Shown here one piece after another: positions 50,701 to 60,268 of a stretch of 64,000 nucleotides of DNA. The stretch is from Corallococcus interemptor (GTDB taxonomy: Bacteria; Myxococcota; Myxococcia; Myxococcales; Myxococcaceae). The position numbers and the translations under genes were made by a program. The notes beneath the pieces are model-generated. The model was not told the origin of the DNA. It saw only the letters and a program-made list of their open reading frames with translations, and did no database searches. The stretch covers positions 82,565-146,564 of the forward strand of contig NZ_RAWM01000005.1 of the NCBI RefSeq assembly GCF_003668875.1, in the 5' to 3' direction. The first letter of the stretch is position 1. Every line of letters begins with the position of its first letter.

Positions 50701-53122
50701 GCCGCTCTAATTCCCGAAGGACGTTCGCCACCAGGCGCCCATCCCCCGGGTTGAAGACGTTGAGGTGGAGCTGCTCGAGGTAGGGGTGCTGGGCGAGGTA
50801 CTCGAAGAGGCGGCTTGCCACCTCCGCGGGCTCGACCGTCACTACGCCCACTTCACGGGCGCGCACGGCGAGCGCCGCGAGCACCCGGTCTCGCATGGCC
50901 ACCGCGTCGACTGGAACGTCGCCCTCGGCCCGGTCCGGCAGGTACAAAGACCAGAAGGACGTGAGCGGCGCGTGCTCGACGTAGCCCCGGCCGCGCCTGT
51001 CGAAAAGCACTGCGGGCAGGTTGAGCGGCAGGAGCCCTCCTTGCAACTGCTCAAGGTGCTCGCGCCAGGAGCGTACCTGCATCGTGCCCGCCTCCCACGC
51101 AGAGACCGCCGCCTCGCACGCCTGCGTGTGCCGCAGGTGCCACAACATGCGCAGAGGGTGTGTCGGCGCCACGAGCAGCGCCCGGCCCGGGTCTCCCGTG
51201 CTCGGCCGCCACCGCAGCTCGATGGTGTCCAGCAGCGCCAGCGCCCGCACCCGCACGGGCTGACCGCGCCCGTCGTGCCCGTCGTTGTTCGCCGCGCGGG
51301 CGAGCGCTAGGTAGGCCTTGGCGTAGCGCTCAATGGGCGCAGCGTGGCGCGCGAGGTCCACGGACTCAAGCACGCCTGCGAGCACCGCCTCCTTCTCGGG
51401 AGGCGTCCCCGCCGGGTCGAAATGGTGCATCCGGATGGCGTTGAAGGCCCCGCGCCGCGCAGCCAGGAACTCCTCCACCTCCGTGCCCTGCCCCAGTGTC
51501 AGCGCCTCGCGCGACTCCAACTGCACGTCGGCCAGCGTACGTGCTTCGCGGAAGGACAAGGCGTACACGGCGAGACGCTCGGGGTGTGTCAGCAGGTCCA
51601 GCTCGGCCCGGCGCAGCAACGCAGGGACCACAACGGAGAAACCGGCGAACCCCTCGCTCTTGAGCTCGAAGTGGGCGCTGCCGCGAACCGGCGCCCCCAC
51701 GGGCACATCCCATGCCCCGCGCACCTCGCCCCGCTTTGGAAGCGCCTCACCCTTGCGCGACCTACTTCCCAGCACCCTCGCTGCCGCTTCGGTCCACGCC
51801 TCCAGAAGCGAGCCCATGAAGACGGCCCGCACGTCGGGGTCCTCAATGGGTGTCCCCTCGCGCACCACCAGCAAGCGCTCCGACTCGTTCTCCGCGCGGC
51901 TGGACTCGTCGCCGGGGTCCACCCGCCGTGGGCGAGTGAGGAGCGCCCCCTCGGCGTCGTAGGCGTCCACCTTGAGGTAGTACGTGCCCTCCTCGAGTGC
52001 CTGGAGGTCCGCGACCTTGATGCTCCTGCGCATCACGGACGTGCGCCCCTGCGGCTTGGGGAAGCTGTTGCTCTCCCAGGCGACAGCTCCCCCTCCCTCC
52101 CCGACTCGCAGCAACTGGATGCGGAACGTCTTCCAGCTGGGAACCTGCCCCGGACCGGGCAGGGAACGAAACGACACCTTCAGCGGGTCCCTGCCGCCTA
52201 GGTTGAGGAGGGGGAGTTGGGCGGCCCCGCTGACCACGTCCTGCGTCTGCAGTGGCAGGGTGAGTGGCTCGACGAGCAACCGCAACTCCTCGGCCTCGCC
52301 GCCGTCGGCGAACGCCCAGTTCTCAAACGCCAGGCTGCGGTGCTTGGCGTCGCACGCCACCTCGCGCGTCCAAACGCGCGCGTCTACACCTTGGCGCTCG
52401 CGGAGGAAGGCAAAGAGCGGCCCCTGCAGGCTTCCGGGCAGCAGTCCCAGCGCGCGCAGTCGGCTCTGCAGCGGCTGCTTGGTGTCGGCGAGCCGCTCGC
52501 AAGCCTTGCGGTTCCGGCTGAGCCAAAAGCGCGGACTGCCGCGGGTGAACAGCTGAAAGTCGGGCACCAGCCCGAAGACATGAAGGGCGCCGCCGGCCGC
52601 CTCGGGCGTCGCCTCGTTCTTGAGCACCGTGAGGAGGTACTCCACCACCTCGTCCGCGTTGCGGACGGCCCCCTCCATGCGGAGGTAGACCAGCTCCTCC
52701 TCCACCGCCTGCCGCAGCGCCGCCGGCAGACGCGCGAGCAGGACGCCCATCAAATCCGCTGCGAGCGAAGTGAGCGGCAGCTCGGTGAAGGTGGCGATGT
52801 CCAGCGAGTCTTCCGCTGCAGTACGAAGCCCCGGCGGGATGAACGTCAACAGCGGCTTGTCGAGCGCGTTGCGCAGCTCAATGAGCTTCGTCGCCGTGAC
52901 CTTCCACTCCACATCCGAGGCACCGGCCACGAGAAGGCGAGCCACCCAGGGGCCGGTCTGGAGCGCCGCGCACACGCGCTCCATCACCGGCTCGGGCAGC
53001 GACGTCACCCGCAAGCGCTGCCCCGGCCCGGCCACCCGGAGGGCTTCCAAGAGTCGGGGATGCGTCTCCTCTGCGAGGAGCGCGTACAGGTCCGACGCCT
53101 CCGCACGTTGCAACACCGTCAC
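47738..53122 (-). CDS. mad8: MAD8-like large ATP-binding protein (HerA/FtsK-like ATPase)
   Basis: A 1794-residue protein, last gene of the defence operon. The first 1,350 residues have no recognised enzyme motif. The C-terminal 400 residues form a HerA/FtsK-type P-loop domain: Walker A in LFGVQGFGKSYTLGVIAEMA near residue 1432, a following strand FHYHKSDAYAPEY, Walker B KLVVFDEAHKYITESE near residue 1663, and the downstream REMRHQATSVLIASQDPLSV sensor block. Such ATPases pump or thread DNA. Starts at a GTG that overlaps the previous gene's stop (GTGA). By size, domain and place it corresponds to MAD8 of the methylation-associated defence system; family naming is from memory. Confidence 0.8.
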   Translation of the reverse strand: MTVLQRAEASDLYALLAEETHPRLLEALRVAGPGQRLRVTSLPEPVMERVCAALQTGPWVARLLVAGASDVEWKVTATKLIELRNALDKPLLTFIPPGLRTAAEDSLDIATFTELPLTSLAADLMGVLLARLPAALRQAVEEELVYLRMEGAVRNADEVVEYLLTVLKNEATPEAAGGALHVFGLVPDFQLFTRGSPRFWLSRNRKACERLADTKQPLQSRLRALGLLPGSLQGPLFAFLRERQGVDARVWTREVACDAKHRSLAFENWAFADGGEAEELRLLVEPLTLPLQTQDVVSGAAQLPLLNLGGRDPLKVSFRSLPGPGQVPSWKTFRIQLLRVGEGGGAVAWESNSFPKPQGRTSVMRRSIKVADLQALEEGTYYLKVDAYDAEGALLTRPRRVDPGDESSRAENESERLLVVREGTPIEDPDVRAVFMGSLLEAWTEAAARVLGSRSRKGEALPKRGEVRGAWDVPVGAPVRGSAHFELKSEGFAGFSVVVPALLRRAELDLLTHPERLAVYALSFREARTLADVQLESREALTLGQGTEVEEFLAARRGAFNAIRMHHFDPAGTPPEKEAVLAGVLESVDLARHAAPIERYAKAYLALARAANNDGHDGRGQPVRVRALALLDTIELRWRPSTGDPGRALLVAPTHPLRMLWHLRHTQACEAAVSAWEAGTMQVRSWREHLEQLQGGLLPLNLPAVLFDRRGRGYVEHAPLTSFWSLYLPDRAEGDVPVDAVAMRDRVLAALAVRAREVGVVTVEPAEVASRLFEYLAQHPYLEQLHLNVFNPGDGRLVANVLRELERLRAALRPTPLALRYSVHLFAAAEHVEAGVDGLESLLDPERQVGEDDEFALETSNHLRPKLVFSRHATAEFLQSPERFPGHVALLLEQFPVQCRVGRVDALRRGSFVGGLVQEPEMRLESQGPQFGWVKGLNSALPSNASEQEGLLTLAVHAAQALQASHALGRPVAEDVAPLVALQLDAGSQALLKQVHEACDWVLTVDRNLGLDYFDSPTSARDTGFLLDFAPEYLQEDRQRLLLTTRSTEELETVLRPSLERHGLALRAGEDVVLLETLRSLSGRLALKLEQGRTQASEVVGLLLARWLLDRVGLLAHRLLIPMDAHRSWFAADGEGGSQRRADLLLVSLPEAGVVRMDVVEVKLREQLSPAARSELYADMRAQTENTEQRLRLLFAQDLFAQPRADTALRAKELGSTLAFYVRRACRYGLVSDSEARAMLGRVERLGEGYRLELRSLGVVFERQASGLHVDEEEPGFVVHRLGEDKARQLLADALGRFSERESRSSWGDTSSRRSLLPAPASERMEEALAFTDEEAAAVQRALAVPVYPEAGVPEVPQAREPEPRYPQAAPSVPEPQVEAPASLTKPAAISCPADVLLGASDWTSQTGVLGKASGMKVALDLNGCNTISLFGVQGFGKSYTLGVIAEMATARVPGINTLPAPLATVIFHYHKSDAYAPEYASAVDGNAKPDEVERLLREYGASPQGLRDVVLLSPEAKVEQRRREYPGLTVEPIKFSSAELGAESWKFLLGAYGNDSLYLRQLVAIMRRHRSSLTVKTLRQELEDADLPKATRRLVEDRLNLAEPYIDDARRLGALLRPGRTVVVDLRDEWIEKDEALGLFVVMLRIFAQAKHEGRDFNKLVVFDEAHKYITESELIGQVVETIREMRHQATSVLIASQDPLSVPRAVIELTSVLVLHRMSSPQWLKHLKGAIVALEGIADAQVTSLKPGEALVWAQRSTDPRFVQRPQKVTIRPRVTRHGGGTKTAVQGDSVR

Positions 53123-54747
53123 CGCGCCTCCTCCGCCAGGAGCGTGTAGCGCGGACGCACTGTCTGCGCGTTGTAGGCGTCGCTCAGGTCGTCGTAGAAG
53201 CCGATTTCCCGTAGCCGGTCCTTGAGTGCGCGCACGTTGTCACGGAAGGCGCGGTGCTCATCAAGCGTGACGGGGCGCCGGGCCGTGGGCGTCGTGCCCG
53301 GAGCGATGACAAAGCCGTAGCGGCGCTCCATCCACACAAGGAAGTCGTCGATGAGGACAGGCTCGGTGCGGAAGCGCTTGCCGCCCTCCGCGTCCTCCCC
53401 TCGGAGGACGGCGAGTTGCACCATCACCTCGAGCATCCGCCCCCCTAGGTGCCAACGGCGTGGGTTGCTCGCGGAGCGGCCCTGCGCCAGGACGCCGAAG
53501 ACGCCGTTCTTCTGGAACAGCTTGTCCATCATCTGCACCAGGTACACCAGGTGGTGTTTCTGCCGGACGTGCGTCACCACCTCGATGAAGGTGTCAAAGG
53601 CGGGAAGGCCCGCATCCAGGATGGCACGCACCTCGGGGGTGAGCTCCTCGTCATCCCCGTTGTCCGCGAGGAGCCGCTTGAGGGTGGCCTTGAAGTCCGC
53701 CTCGAAGCCGTCGGGCGGGTCGCTGAGGAGCGAGGGCACCTCCAGTGGGTCGTCCTTGAGCCGCTCCGACTTCGCGTAGCGCAGGAGTTGGTTGAAGGTG
53801 AAGAGCGCCCGCACCAGGTCCACCAGGCGGTCGTATTCGGCCGCCGCGTCCTCTTGCGCCATTTGCGCCATGCGGGTGCGGTAGTCGCCACCCATGTCCA
53901 CTGTCATGGTGAAGCGATACGGGCACGAGGCAAACGGGTCCTCGTGGGCGCCCGAGACGGGGCACTCGCGGCACGTCGGGTGGGCCTTCCGGTCGCGAAT
54001 CCAGCCGGACAGCTGGCGGCCGACCCTCATGGTGAATAGCCCCAGGTGCAGCCCGAAGAGGGTCTTCAGGTAGTCAATCATCACCGGGCGCGGCACCACG
54101 TCCTGGTAGGCGAGCAGCCGCTGCACGTCGTCGCACAGCACCCGAGCCTGGCCCCGGCAGATGGGTGGGTGTTTAATTTCCTTCTCGCCCGTGCGGTGGG
54201 TGTCGGGCAGATCCTCCACCAACTTGAGGACGGTGAGCGTCTCCAGGTCGAGCGGCGTCGTCCCGTCGTACTTGCGCGTGCTCGGGTCGCGGCCGCGCTC
54301 CAGGTAGCGCCGCAGGTCCAGCAGCGCCTGGCGCTCCCCGTACTCAAGCATCGCGTAGAGCGCGTCCGCATGGTTGTAGTCGCGGCAGTGCTTGGCCACG
54401 CGAATCTTGTGCGCCTCGATGTGGAGCGGGCGCAGCGAAGCGATAGCCTCCGTGGGACGCCCCCGGTTGACGAGGTCGAAGATGTCCGTCTCCAGCCAGC
54501 GCTGCGCTATGCGGCGGTGCTCGGGGGAGTCGAGGCCGGAGACGCCCTCCATCTTCGCCAGACTCTCCAGGTGCGCTGCCACCTTCTCGAACTCCGCGCG
54601 AGGCCGACCGCGCGTCCCCACCCGCTCCCCCTCGCACCGCAGGAGCAGGAAGAGGATGGTTAGGACACGGTCCAAGTCGATGGCCTTAGGGTCCGGGTAA
54701 AAGACCTTGGGGTTGCGGAACTCCTGATCCTCGGGACGCAGCTTCAC
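53119..54747 (-). CDS. mad7: MAD7-like protein of unknown function
   Basis: A 542-residue, helix-rich cytosolic protein. No catalytic motif is evident. Landmarks: DPKAIDLDRVLTILFLLLRC near the start, a Cys-rich patch around residues 270-290 (HPTCRECPVSGAHEDPFASC) that may bind zinc, KDDPLEVPSLLSDPPDGFEA, and a C-terminal WHLGGRMLEVMVQLAVLRGE. The patch and the consistent position between a NERD-kinase gene and a HerA-like ATPase gene match MAD7 of MADS loci. Start (ATG at 54747) and stop both overlap the neighbouring genes by four bases, so expression is strictly coupled. Confidence 0.7.
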   Translation of the reverse strand: MKLRPEDQEFRNPKVFYPDPKAIDLDRVLTILFLLLRCEGERVGTRGRPRAEFEKVAAHLESLAKMEGVSGLDSPEHRRIAQRWLETDIFDLVNRGRPTEAIASLRPLHIEAHKIRVAKHCRDYNHADALYAMLEYGERQALLDLRRYLERGRDPSTRKYDGTTPLDLETLTVLKLVEDLPDTHRTGEKEIKHPPICRGQARVLCDDVQRLLAYQDVVPRPVMIDYLKTLFGLHLGLFTMRVGRQLSGWIRDRKAHPTCRECPVSGAHEDPFASCPYRFTMTVDMGGDYRTRMAQMAQEDAAAEYDRLVDLVRALFTFNQLLRYAKSERLKDDPLEVPSLLSDPPDGFEADFKATLKRLLADNGDDEELTPEVRAILDAGLPAFDTFIEVVTHVRQKHHLVYLVQMMDKLFQKNGVFGVLAQGRSASNPRRWHLGGRMLEVMVQLAVLRGEDAEGGKRFRTEPVLIDDFLVWMERRYGFVIAPGTTPTARRPVTLDEHRAFRDNVRALKDRLREIGFYDDLSDAYNAQTVRPRYTLLAEEAR

Positions 54748-57700
54748 ACGCCCTCCTCGGTGTGTCGCGCCAGAGAGAGTCGGATGCCATCCGACCGCCC
54801 TTGGGCGGCAATCTCGTAGAACGTCGCGTCGTTCTCGGTGACCAGCACGCGGTCGAACGTCGTCGTCAGAAGCTCGTTGCGGAAGATGAGCAGGTTCACG
54901 AAGAGGCCCTGGAGGTCGGCGCTCGTCGGTCGGTACCCGTCCCGGATGAGCTCGAGCATCTCGAAGAGATCGAGCGAGATGCGCAGCCGCGCCCCGTCCC
55001 TCCCGCTGCCCGCCACCAACTCCACGGCGTCGGGCGCGTACTCGAGGTAGCGGCCCAGGCTGGGCAGACGCGTCACTTCCACCCGGAAGGACTCTCGCGG
55101 GAAGAGGCGGTAGCTGCGCAGCGCTGCATCCTTCACCCGCGTCACCTTGAGGGCGAGGAAGCGCCGGCGCAGGTCCGCGCTGCGCACGCCCTCGGCCAAG
55201 CTGATGGCGTCCACCACCCGGTCGCGGAGTTCGCCGCGCAAGTCCTCCTGCCGCCCGTCGTCCGAACCTGCCAGGAGCTCCTCAAGCAAGCCCGCGGAGC
55301 GGTAGGGCAGCATCCGGGCCCACCCCTCGTCGCGGCGCTCGAAGTAGGCCCACCGTCGCCGCATAGCGAGCAGTCTGCGGCGCGCCGCGAGAAGCGTCGG
55401 CAGGGCCACGTCGTCACCGACAGCCGGCGCATGCTGACCGAGTGAAGCCATCACATCTCCGCCATGTGCCGAGCGCGCCTCGTACGTCATCCAAGGAACC
55501 GCAGAGCTTGGGTCGCGGTCGAGGCGCCGGTCCAGGAGCGGGGACTCCACCCGGCCCACGTCCACCTCGCGCAGTTGGCGAACGAGACGGTCCACCGCGC
55601 GCTCCCCACCCGAGGGCGCGACCGAAGAAGCCGTGGCCGCCTCAGGCTCGGCGAAGGCGTTCGGGTAGTACAGCCAAGCCAGCGCCTCGGGGAGCCGCGC
55701 GTCCTGGCGTCCCAGCATACGCTCCACGTCCTCGCAGTCGTGGTCGCGCAGCAACATCCACGAGAGCGCCGAGCGCAGGTCGCGCATGGTGACGTGCGAG
55801 CGGCGGCGCAGGTGCACCACTTCGAAGAGCCGCCGGACCCGCGCGCGCGTGGTCACTCCCGAGGCCGCGTCCCGCAGCGTGTCCACGTTGTGCCTGATAG
55901 GGCAGCGTTCGCGGTGCGCGCAGCCTTCGCACGGCGCCCACAGTTCTGGGCGCAGCATCGTTTGAAGCTGTCTCTCAACGAGCGACTGCTCTCCGCCTGC
56001 GGCCACGGCGCGCAGGTTGAGGTTCACCAGGAGCGCGCGCGCTGAGGAGGCGGCCCCCTCCAGCGCCGCGTGCACGAAACGGCGCAACCCCGCGAAACGC
56101 GGGGCTTCGGCCCCGTGCGCGAGGAAGTCCAGCAGGCGCCCCTCGTTGATGGCAATGAGACGGGCATGCGTTCCCGAGAGCCCTGAAAGGGTGGCACCGG
56201 CAAAGGGCGCGAAAAAGTGCGCCAGCACATCGTCGTTGGAGCGGATGCCCTCGTCCTGGGAGCCGTCGTAGTTGGTCTCATACTCTACGCCGTGGTGGCT
56301 CCAGCGGCTCCCGTTGCCCGACAGGAGCGATTCTGGGCGGGCGCCCGCTTCGGCGAAGAGCTGCTCCACCCGCTGGAGGAAGGCCGTCTTGCCGTCGCCC
56401 GCGTTGCCAGTCACCACCACCAGGCGAAAGCCACCGCTGACAATGGCGGGGGCGAGCTCCGTGTCTAGCTTCGTCGTCACGTAGGTAAGTCGTGCGATCT
56501 CGTCCAACCCGCGCGTGCCCGCATTGGTGCGGCGCGCCTGGCTGTAGAGCGTCAGCAGCCGGCGCACGTAGGGGTTGCGGTTGGGGACGGCGACCTCCTC
56601 GGGGCTGACCTTCAGGCCGGGGAAGCGGCCCGGGACGACGGAGGGCGGGCCAGCCGGCGCGTACATCGCCGAAATACGCGCGAGGGCCTCCCTCATCTGC
56701 GCCGCGGTGGCGAAGCGATTCTGTGCCTTGGGCTGCACCGCCCGGACGAGGAAGCGTGCCAGCTCCTCGGAAAGGGGCAGCTCGGGGGCCACGCTCCGCG
56801 GGTCGGCCGGGGCTCCCGTCTCGGGCCGGTCGTGCGGGAAGGGGTGGCGGTGCGTCACCAATTCGTACAACACCACGCCCAGCGAGAAGAGGTCCGCGTC
56901 CGGGCGCCACTCCGGCTGCCCTCGGTCCGGCGCCCAGTAGCGCGGTGTGCCGGCCGCGCCCTTGGCCGAGCCGATGGACGCGGAGATGTTGAAGTCGATG
57001 AGTTTGACCCGGTGGGTCGGCAGCTGCAGGAGGATGTTGGCGGGCTTGATGTCCCGGTGCAGCACCTGCCGCCCGTGCATCGCCTCAAGGCCGTCGAGCA
57101 ACTCCGTCCCGATGCGCTGGATGTCCGACCAAGCTAGGCGCTTGCGCCCGTCGCAGTAGGCCTCGAGCGTCTCCCCGTCGATGTACTCGTACAGGACGTA
57201 CGGCACGTCGTTCGGGGGCGCGAGGCGCGCCATCCACTCGATGCGGGCGAGGTTCGAGTGCTCGGGCAGCACGCCCTTGATATTGCGGAACTCGTCCAGC
57301 GCGAGGTCCGCGTTCTCCTGATGGGTGAGAACCTTCATCGCGTACGTGCGCTGGTGGTCCAGGTTGAACACCTTGAACACCTTGGAGAAGGCGCCCGACC
57401 CTAGCTTCTCGTCGATGCGCCAGACGCCGTCGAGCACGCTTCCCTTGTCGAAGGGCTGAACGGGGGGCGGTTGCGAGGGCGTAGCGGCGGACTTCCCACC
57501 CGTCGTGAGTCCTAGCGCGTCGCGCAGCACGGCGAGCGCCTCAGTAGCCGAGGGGCGGGCCTTGAAGTCGTCCACGCGCAGCAGGCCCTGCATCAGCTCG
57601 CGCAGGCGCGCGTCCACGTCCCCGCGCACTGGCGGAAAGGACGCGGACGTGCGCCCCTGCGCCGCCCGCGCTTCGTTCGCGTTGGCGAACGGGACTCGGT

Positions 57701-58889
57701 CCGTGAGAAGTCGGTGAAGCAGCACGCCGAACGAGTACATGTCCGACGCGGTGTCGAAGTCGTAGTCTGTGGTGTCGTCCAGCTCAGGCGGCACGTAGGC
57801 CGGGTTGCGCCGCTGCCCCACGGTGGCCGCGAACACCGTCTGCCGTCCCTTAAGGTAGGCGCGGTCGAAGTCGATGAGGCGCGGCTTGCGGTCAAAGCCG
57901 AGGAGGATGGTCTCCGGGCACACGTTGCGGTGGACGACCTGGTGCGCGTGCACGGCCTCCAGCGCCGCCGCGACGCCCTCGGCGATTTCCAACCGCTCGC
58001 GCAGCGTGAGCTGGTCCCGCTCCTGGTTCTCCAGGTAGCCGTGAAGGGTGCCGAACTCCGACCACTCCGTCACCTCGAAGAACTCGTTGTCCTCTTCGAG
58101 GAAGTCGAACTGGAGGATGCGCAGCAGGTTCAGGTGCGGGCCGATGCGGGCGACCGCCTCCGTTGGCCGCTGGATGAGGGCCTTTTGCCGCGCGACGGCG
58201 TCTGCGGGCTGCCCTTGGTCGAGGCGCCAGGTGCGGATGCGATAGCGGGTGGCGTCGCCTTCGATGAGCGTGCGGCGCGCGAGATACTCAGCCGTCCGCT
58301 CGTCGCGGAAGACGGTCTCCAGGATTTCGTAGCTGCCCACGCTGCGGCGCAGGCCGCGCTGGCGCGCGCCCCACTTACCCTGCATCGCACTGACGATGGC
58401 CTCGTGGTAGCTGCGGATGTCACCCGACCGGGGGAGGCGCGCCCGGTCCTGCAGGAAAGCCACGGCGCCCGACAGCGAGCGCACGTGGGGCGCCCAGGAG
58501 CCTCCCAGCAGGTTCTGCGTCCCATCCGGCACCACGAGCAGTGGGGCCACGTGTACCTGGTTGCCGACCGGCCCGAGCTCCGTCTTGAGCACCTTGCACT
58601 TGGTGTTCACCAGCCAGAGAGGGCACTTCTTGGGCTTCTGGTTGAGGAGCCACTCGGAGTCATCGCCGGTGATACGTCCGTACCACTCCTTGGCTTCCGC
58701 CACGTACACCGCGTGGGGGGCGACCACCACGAAGTCATACTCGAGCGCGTCATGCGCCTTCTGCTTGAGTTGGAAGTTAGGGGCGACCACAAAAGCGTCC
58801 GGAAGCTCCTTCAGGAGCGCATCCAGCACCCTTCGCTCAAAATCTCCGACGAGCCCTCCACCAGTTGGCGTGTGGATCAGGCGAGCCAT
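54744..58889 (-). CDS. mad6: MAD6-like NERD / tandem kinase / P-loop NTPase protein
   Basis: A 1381-residue multidomain protein. Residues about 10-130: NERD (nuclease-related) domain with LEYDFVVVAPHAVYVAEAKE keeping the Asp and Glu-x-Lys pattern. Residues about 190-455: a first kinase-like domain whose catalytic loop reads VHRNVCPETILL and metal motif DFD, so the catalytic Asp is Asn and it is probably a pseudokinase. Residues about 480-750: a full Ser/Thr kinase with EKLGSGAFSKVF, AMKVL, HRDIKPANILL and DFN. Residues about 820-1370: P-loop domain (VVTGNAGDGKTAFLQRVEQL) with a Cys cluster CEGCAHRERC near residue 990. PglW of BREX/Pgl has a NERD plus a single kinase; this longer build with tandem kinases and NTPase matches MAD6. 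Start overlaps the previous gene by 13 bases. Confidence 0.83.
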   Translation of the reverse strand: MARLIHTPTGGGLVGDFERRVLDALLKELPDAFVVAPNFQLKQKAHDALEYDFVVVAPHAVYVAEAKEWYGRITGDDSEWLLNQKPKKCPLWLVNTKCKVLKTELGPVGNQVHVAPLLVVPDGTQNLLGGSWAPHVRSLSGAVAFLQDRARLPRSGDIRSYHEAIVSAMQGKWGARQRGLRRSVGSYEILETVFRDERTAEYLARRTLIEGDATRYRIRTWRLDQGQPADAVARQKALIQRPTEAVARIGPHLNLLRILQFDFLEEDNEFFEVTEWSEFGTLHGYLENQERDQLTLRERLEIAEGVAAALEAVHAHQVVHRNVCPETILLGFDRKPRLIDFDRAYLKGRQTVFAATVGQRRNPAYVPPELDDTTDYDFDTASDMYSFGVLLHRLLTDRVPFANANEARAAQGRTSASFPPVRGDVDARLRELMQGLLRVDDFKARPSATEALAVLRDALGLTTGGKSAATPSQPPPVQPFDKGSVLDGVWRIDEKLGSGAFSKVFKVFNLDHQRTYAMKVLTHQENADLALDEFRNIKGVLPEHSNLARIEWMARLAPPNDVPYVLYEYIDGETLEAYCDGRKRLAWSDIQRIGTELLDGLEAMHGRQVLHRDIKPANILLQLPTHRVKLIDFNISASIGSAKGAAGTPRYWAPDRGQPEWRPDADLFSLGVVLYELVTHRHPFPHDRPETGAPADPRSVAPELPLSEELARFLVRAVQPKAQNRFATAAQMREALARISAMYAPAGPPSVVPGRFPGLKVSPEEVAVPNRNPYVRRLLTLYSQARRTNAGTRGLDEIARLTYVTTKLDTELAPAIVSGGFRLVVVTGNAGDGKTAFLQRVEQLFAEAGARPESLLSGNGSRWSHHGVEYETNYDGSQDEGIRSNDDVLAHFFAPFAGATLSGLSGTHARLIAINEGRLLDFLAHGAEAPRFAGLRRFVHAALEGAASSARALLVNLNLRAVAAGGEQSLVERQLQTMLRPELWAPCEGCAHRERCPIRHNVDTLRDAASGVTTRARVRRLFEVVHLRRRSHVTMRDLRSALSWMLLRDHDCEDVERMLGRQDARLPEALAWLYYPNAFAEPEAATASSVAPSGGERAVDRLVRQLREVDVGRVESPLLDRRLDRDPSSAVPWMTYEARSAHGGDVMASLGQHAPAVGDDVALPTLLAARRRLLAMRRRWAYFERRDEGWARMLPYRSAGLLEELLAGSDDGRQEDLRGELRDRVVDAISLAEGVRSADLRRRFLALKVTRVKDAALRSYRLFPRESFRVEVTRLPSLGRYLEYAPDAVELVAGSGRDGARLRISLDLFEMLELIRDGYRPTSADLQGLFVNLLIFRNELLTTTFDRVLVTENDATFYEIAAQGRSDGIRLSLARHTEEGV

Positions 58890-60262
58890 GCTGGCAGAAC
58901 CTCATCCTCGACAATGCGGATTGCTTCCTTTTCGGCCACACCCGCTTCGATTCGAGCCGCTTCGCAAGCCCCGATATGCGTAGCAATCCTCGTAGCAAGG
59001 CGAGTCGACAGGTCTGGAAACGGAAGGTCACTCAGCAGCGCCAAGTGCATCGACGGAATGCTCGTTCCAACAGCGGTGCTCTGAAGAAGTCTCAAACCGA
59101 CTCTCCCTGAGAGGAAAGCATACGCTACAGAACGTACCTCAGGTCTAAACAGAAGCCGAAGAATGTCTTGAGTAACCCCGCCGTCACATGCGCCAAACGA
59201 GGCGAGCTCAACGCGACCGAAAAGGCTTCCCTCGTTCAACTGTCCGTGGCTACCTGCCAGCAACGCCTGCTTAGGAACAAACAAGAGGCGATCAGAAATT
59301 GGAGGCCTAGCGATACGCCTAGGCACCGCGCGCATCAGGAACACATCCCGCTGCGACATAAACTGAATTCCATGTGGCTCTTCGCAGTCGACGCGTGAGA
59401 ACCGAGGCCCGTTAAAAACGCCTCCTGGCTCAAGCGCATCGTGCAACCGACCGTGCCAGGCGCGTCGCAGCCGCGTAAGCGCATCACCTAATGAGGCGGT
59501 ATTCCACGCGGACAGCGTTCGCATCGGGCCATTCCAAATGGTAGCCCTCGCCTTACGAGCGCTACAGATAGCGTGCGCCTCGCATACCTCGGGGAGTTCC
59601 TCGAACGCGGCCCTAGCCAATTGGAGCTGCTCTGCGTACCTCTCTCGCAATTCAACACAACGGCGGACCAACGCTGCAACTCTTTTTACGGCAGACTGTT
59701 CAGCTCTTGGTACCGGTAGCGATCCGAACAGGTCCTCTCGGATTCGCAGGATCTTCGTCCCATAGCTAGTTGACCGAACTGCTGCCACGCCTGTTGAGCT
59801 CGCCAAGTAAGCGTAAGTAAAGAGTGAGAAATCCGAACCTGGCTCCAAGAACGAGAGGGACATGGCGTCGGGCCCGACATATCGACCTGCCAAGCGTCCA
59901 TCGGCAATCAGAGACCGGCCATAGAGTTCATTCTCACCAAGTGTACCTGCGCCAGCAATCAACACCTGCCAGCGCTTCACTTCGTGCAACTCTGGTTTTG
60001 CCATTGAGTCGCGACGAATGACGCGACCTTGTGGCTCCGCCGCAAACATGTCTCCCTGAGACAGCAGTTCAACACCGAATTGCCGCTCACAGTCAGCACG
60101 CGTAAAGACAGTTCCGTATGCCGGTCCCATCTCCGCAAGCAGCGATCTCAGGGGGACTGAGCCACCAGCACGTGACTGACGGAGGCGCTCGACTTGGGGG
60201 CTATAGTTTAGCGCACGAAGGGCCGAGTGACGAACCTGATGAACAGTGAAGACGTTTCGCAT
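58877..60262 (-). CDS. mad5: MAD5-like DNA specificity (S) subunit with two target-recognition repeats
   Basis: A 461-residue protein of the HsdS type, built from two similar halves. Half one (about residues 40-215) has DCERQFGVELLSQGDMF, VLIAGAGTLGENELYGRSLI and STSYGTKILRIREDLFGSLP. Half two (about 265-440) has DCEEPHGIQFMSQRDVF, LLAGSHGQLNEGSLFGRVEL and STAVGTSIPSMHLALLSDLP. The halves are joined and closed by long helices rich in Arg/Glu (VKRVAALVRRCVELRERYAE). Each half is a target-recognition domain, so the methylase should recognise a bipartite site. Base composition is visibly less GC-rich than the neighbours. Starts 6 bases after the methylase stop and overlaps the kinase gene by 13. 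Confidence 0.85.
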   Translation of the reverse strand: MRNVFTVHQVRHSALRALNYSPQVERLRQSRAGGSVPLRSLLAEMGPAYGTVFTRADCERQFGVELLSQGDMFAAEPQGRVIRRDSMAKPELHEVKRWQVLIAGAGTLGENELYGRSLIADGRLAGRYVGPDAMSLSFLEPGSDFSLFTYAYLASSTGVAAVRSTSYGTKILRIREDLFGSLPVPRAEQSAVKRVAALVRRCVELRERYAEQLQLARAAFEELPEVCEAHAICSARKARATIWNGPMRTLSAWNTASLGDALTRLRRAWHGRLHDALEPGGVFNGPRFSRVDCEEPHGIQFMSQRDVFLMRAVPRRIARPPISDRLLFVPKQALLAGSHGQLNEGSLFGRVELASFGACDGGVTQDILRLLFRPEVRSVAYAFLSGRVGLRLLQSTAVGTSIPSMHLALLSDLPFPDLSTRLATRIATHIGACEAARIEAGVAEKEAIRIVEDEVLPAWLA

Positions 60263-60268
60263 TGCGCC

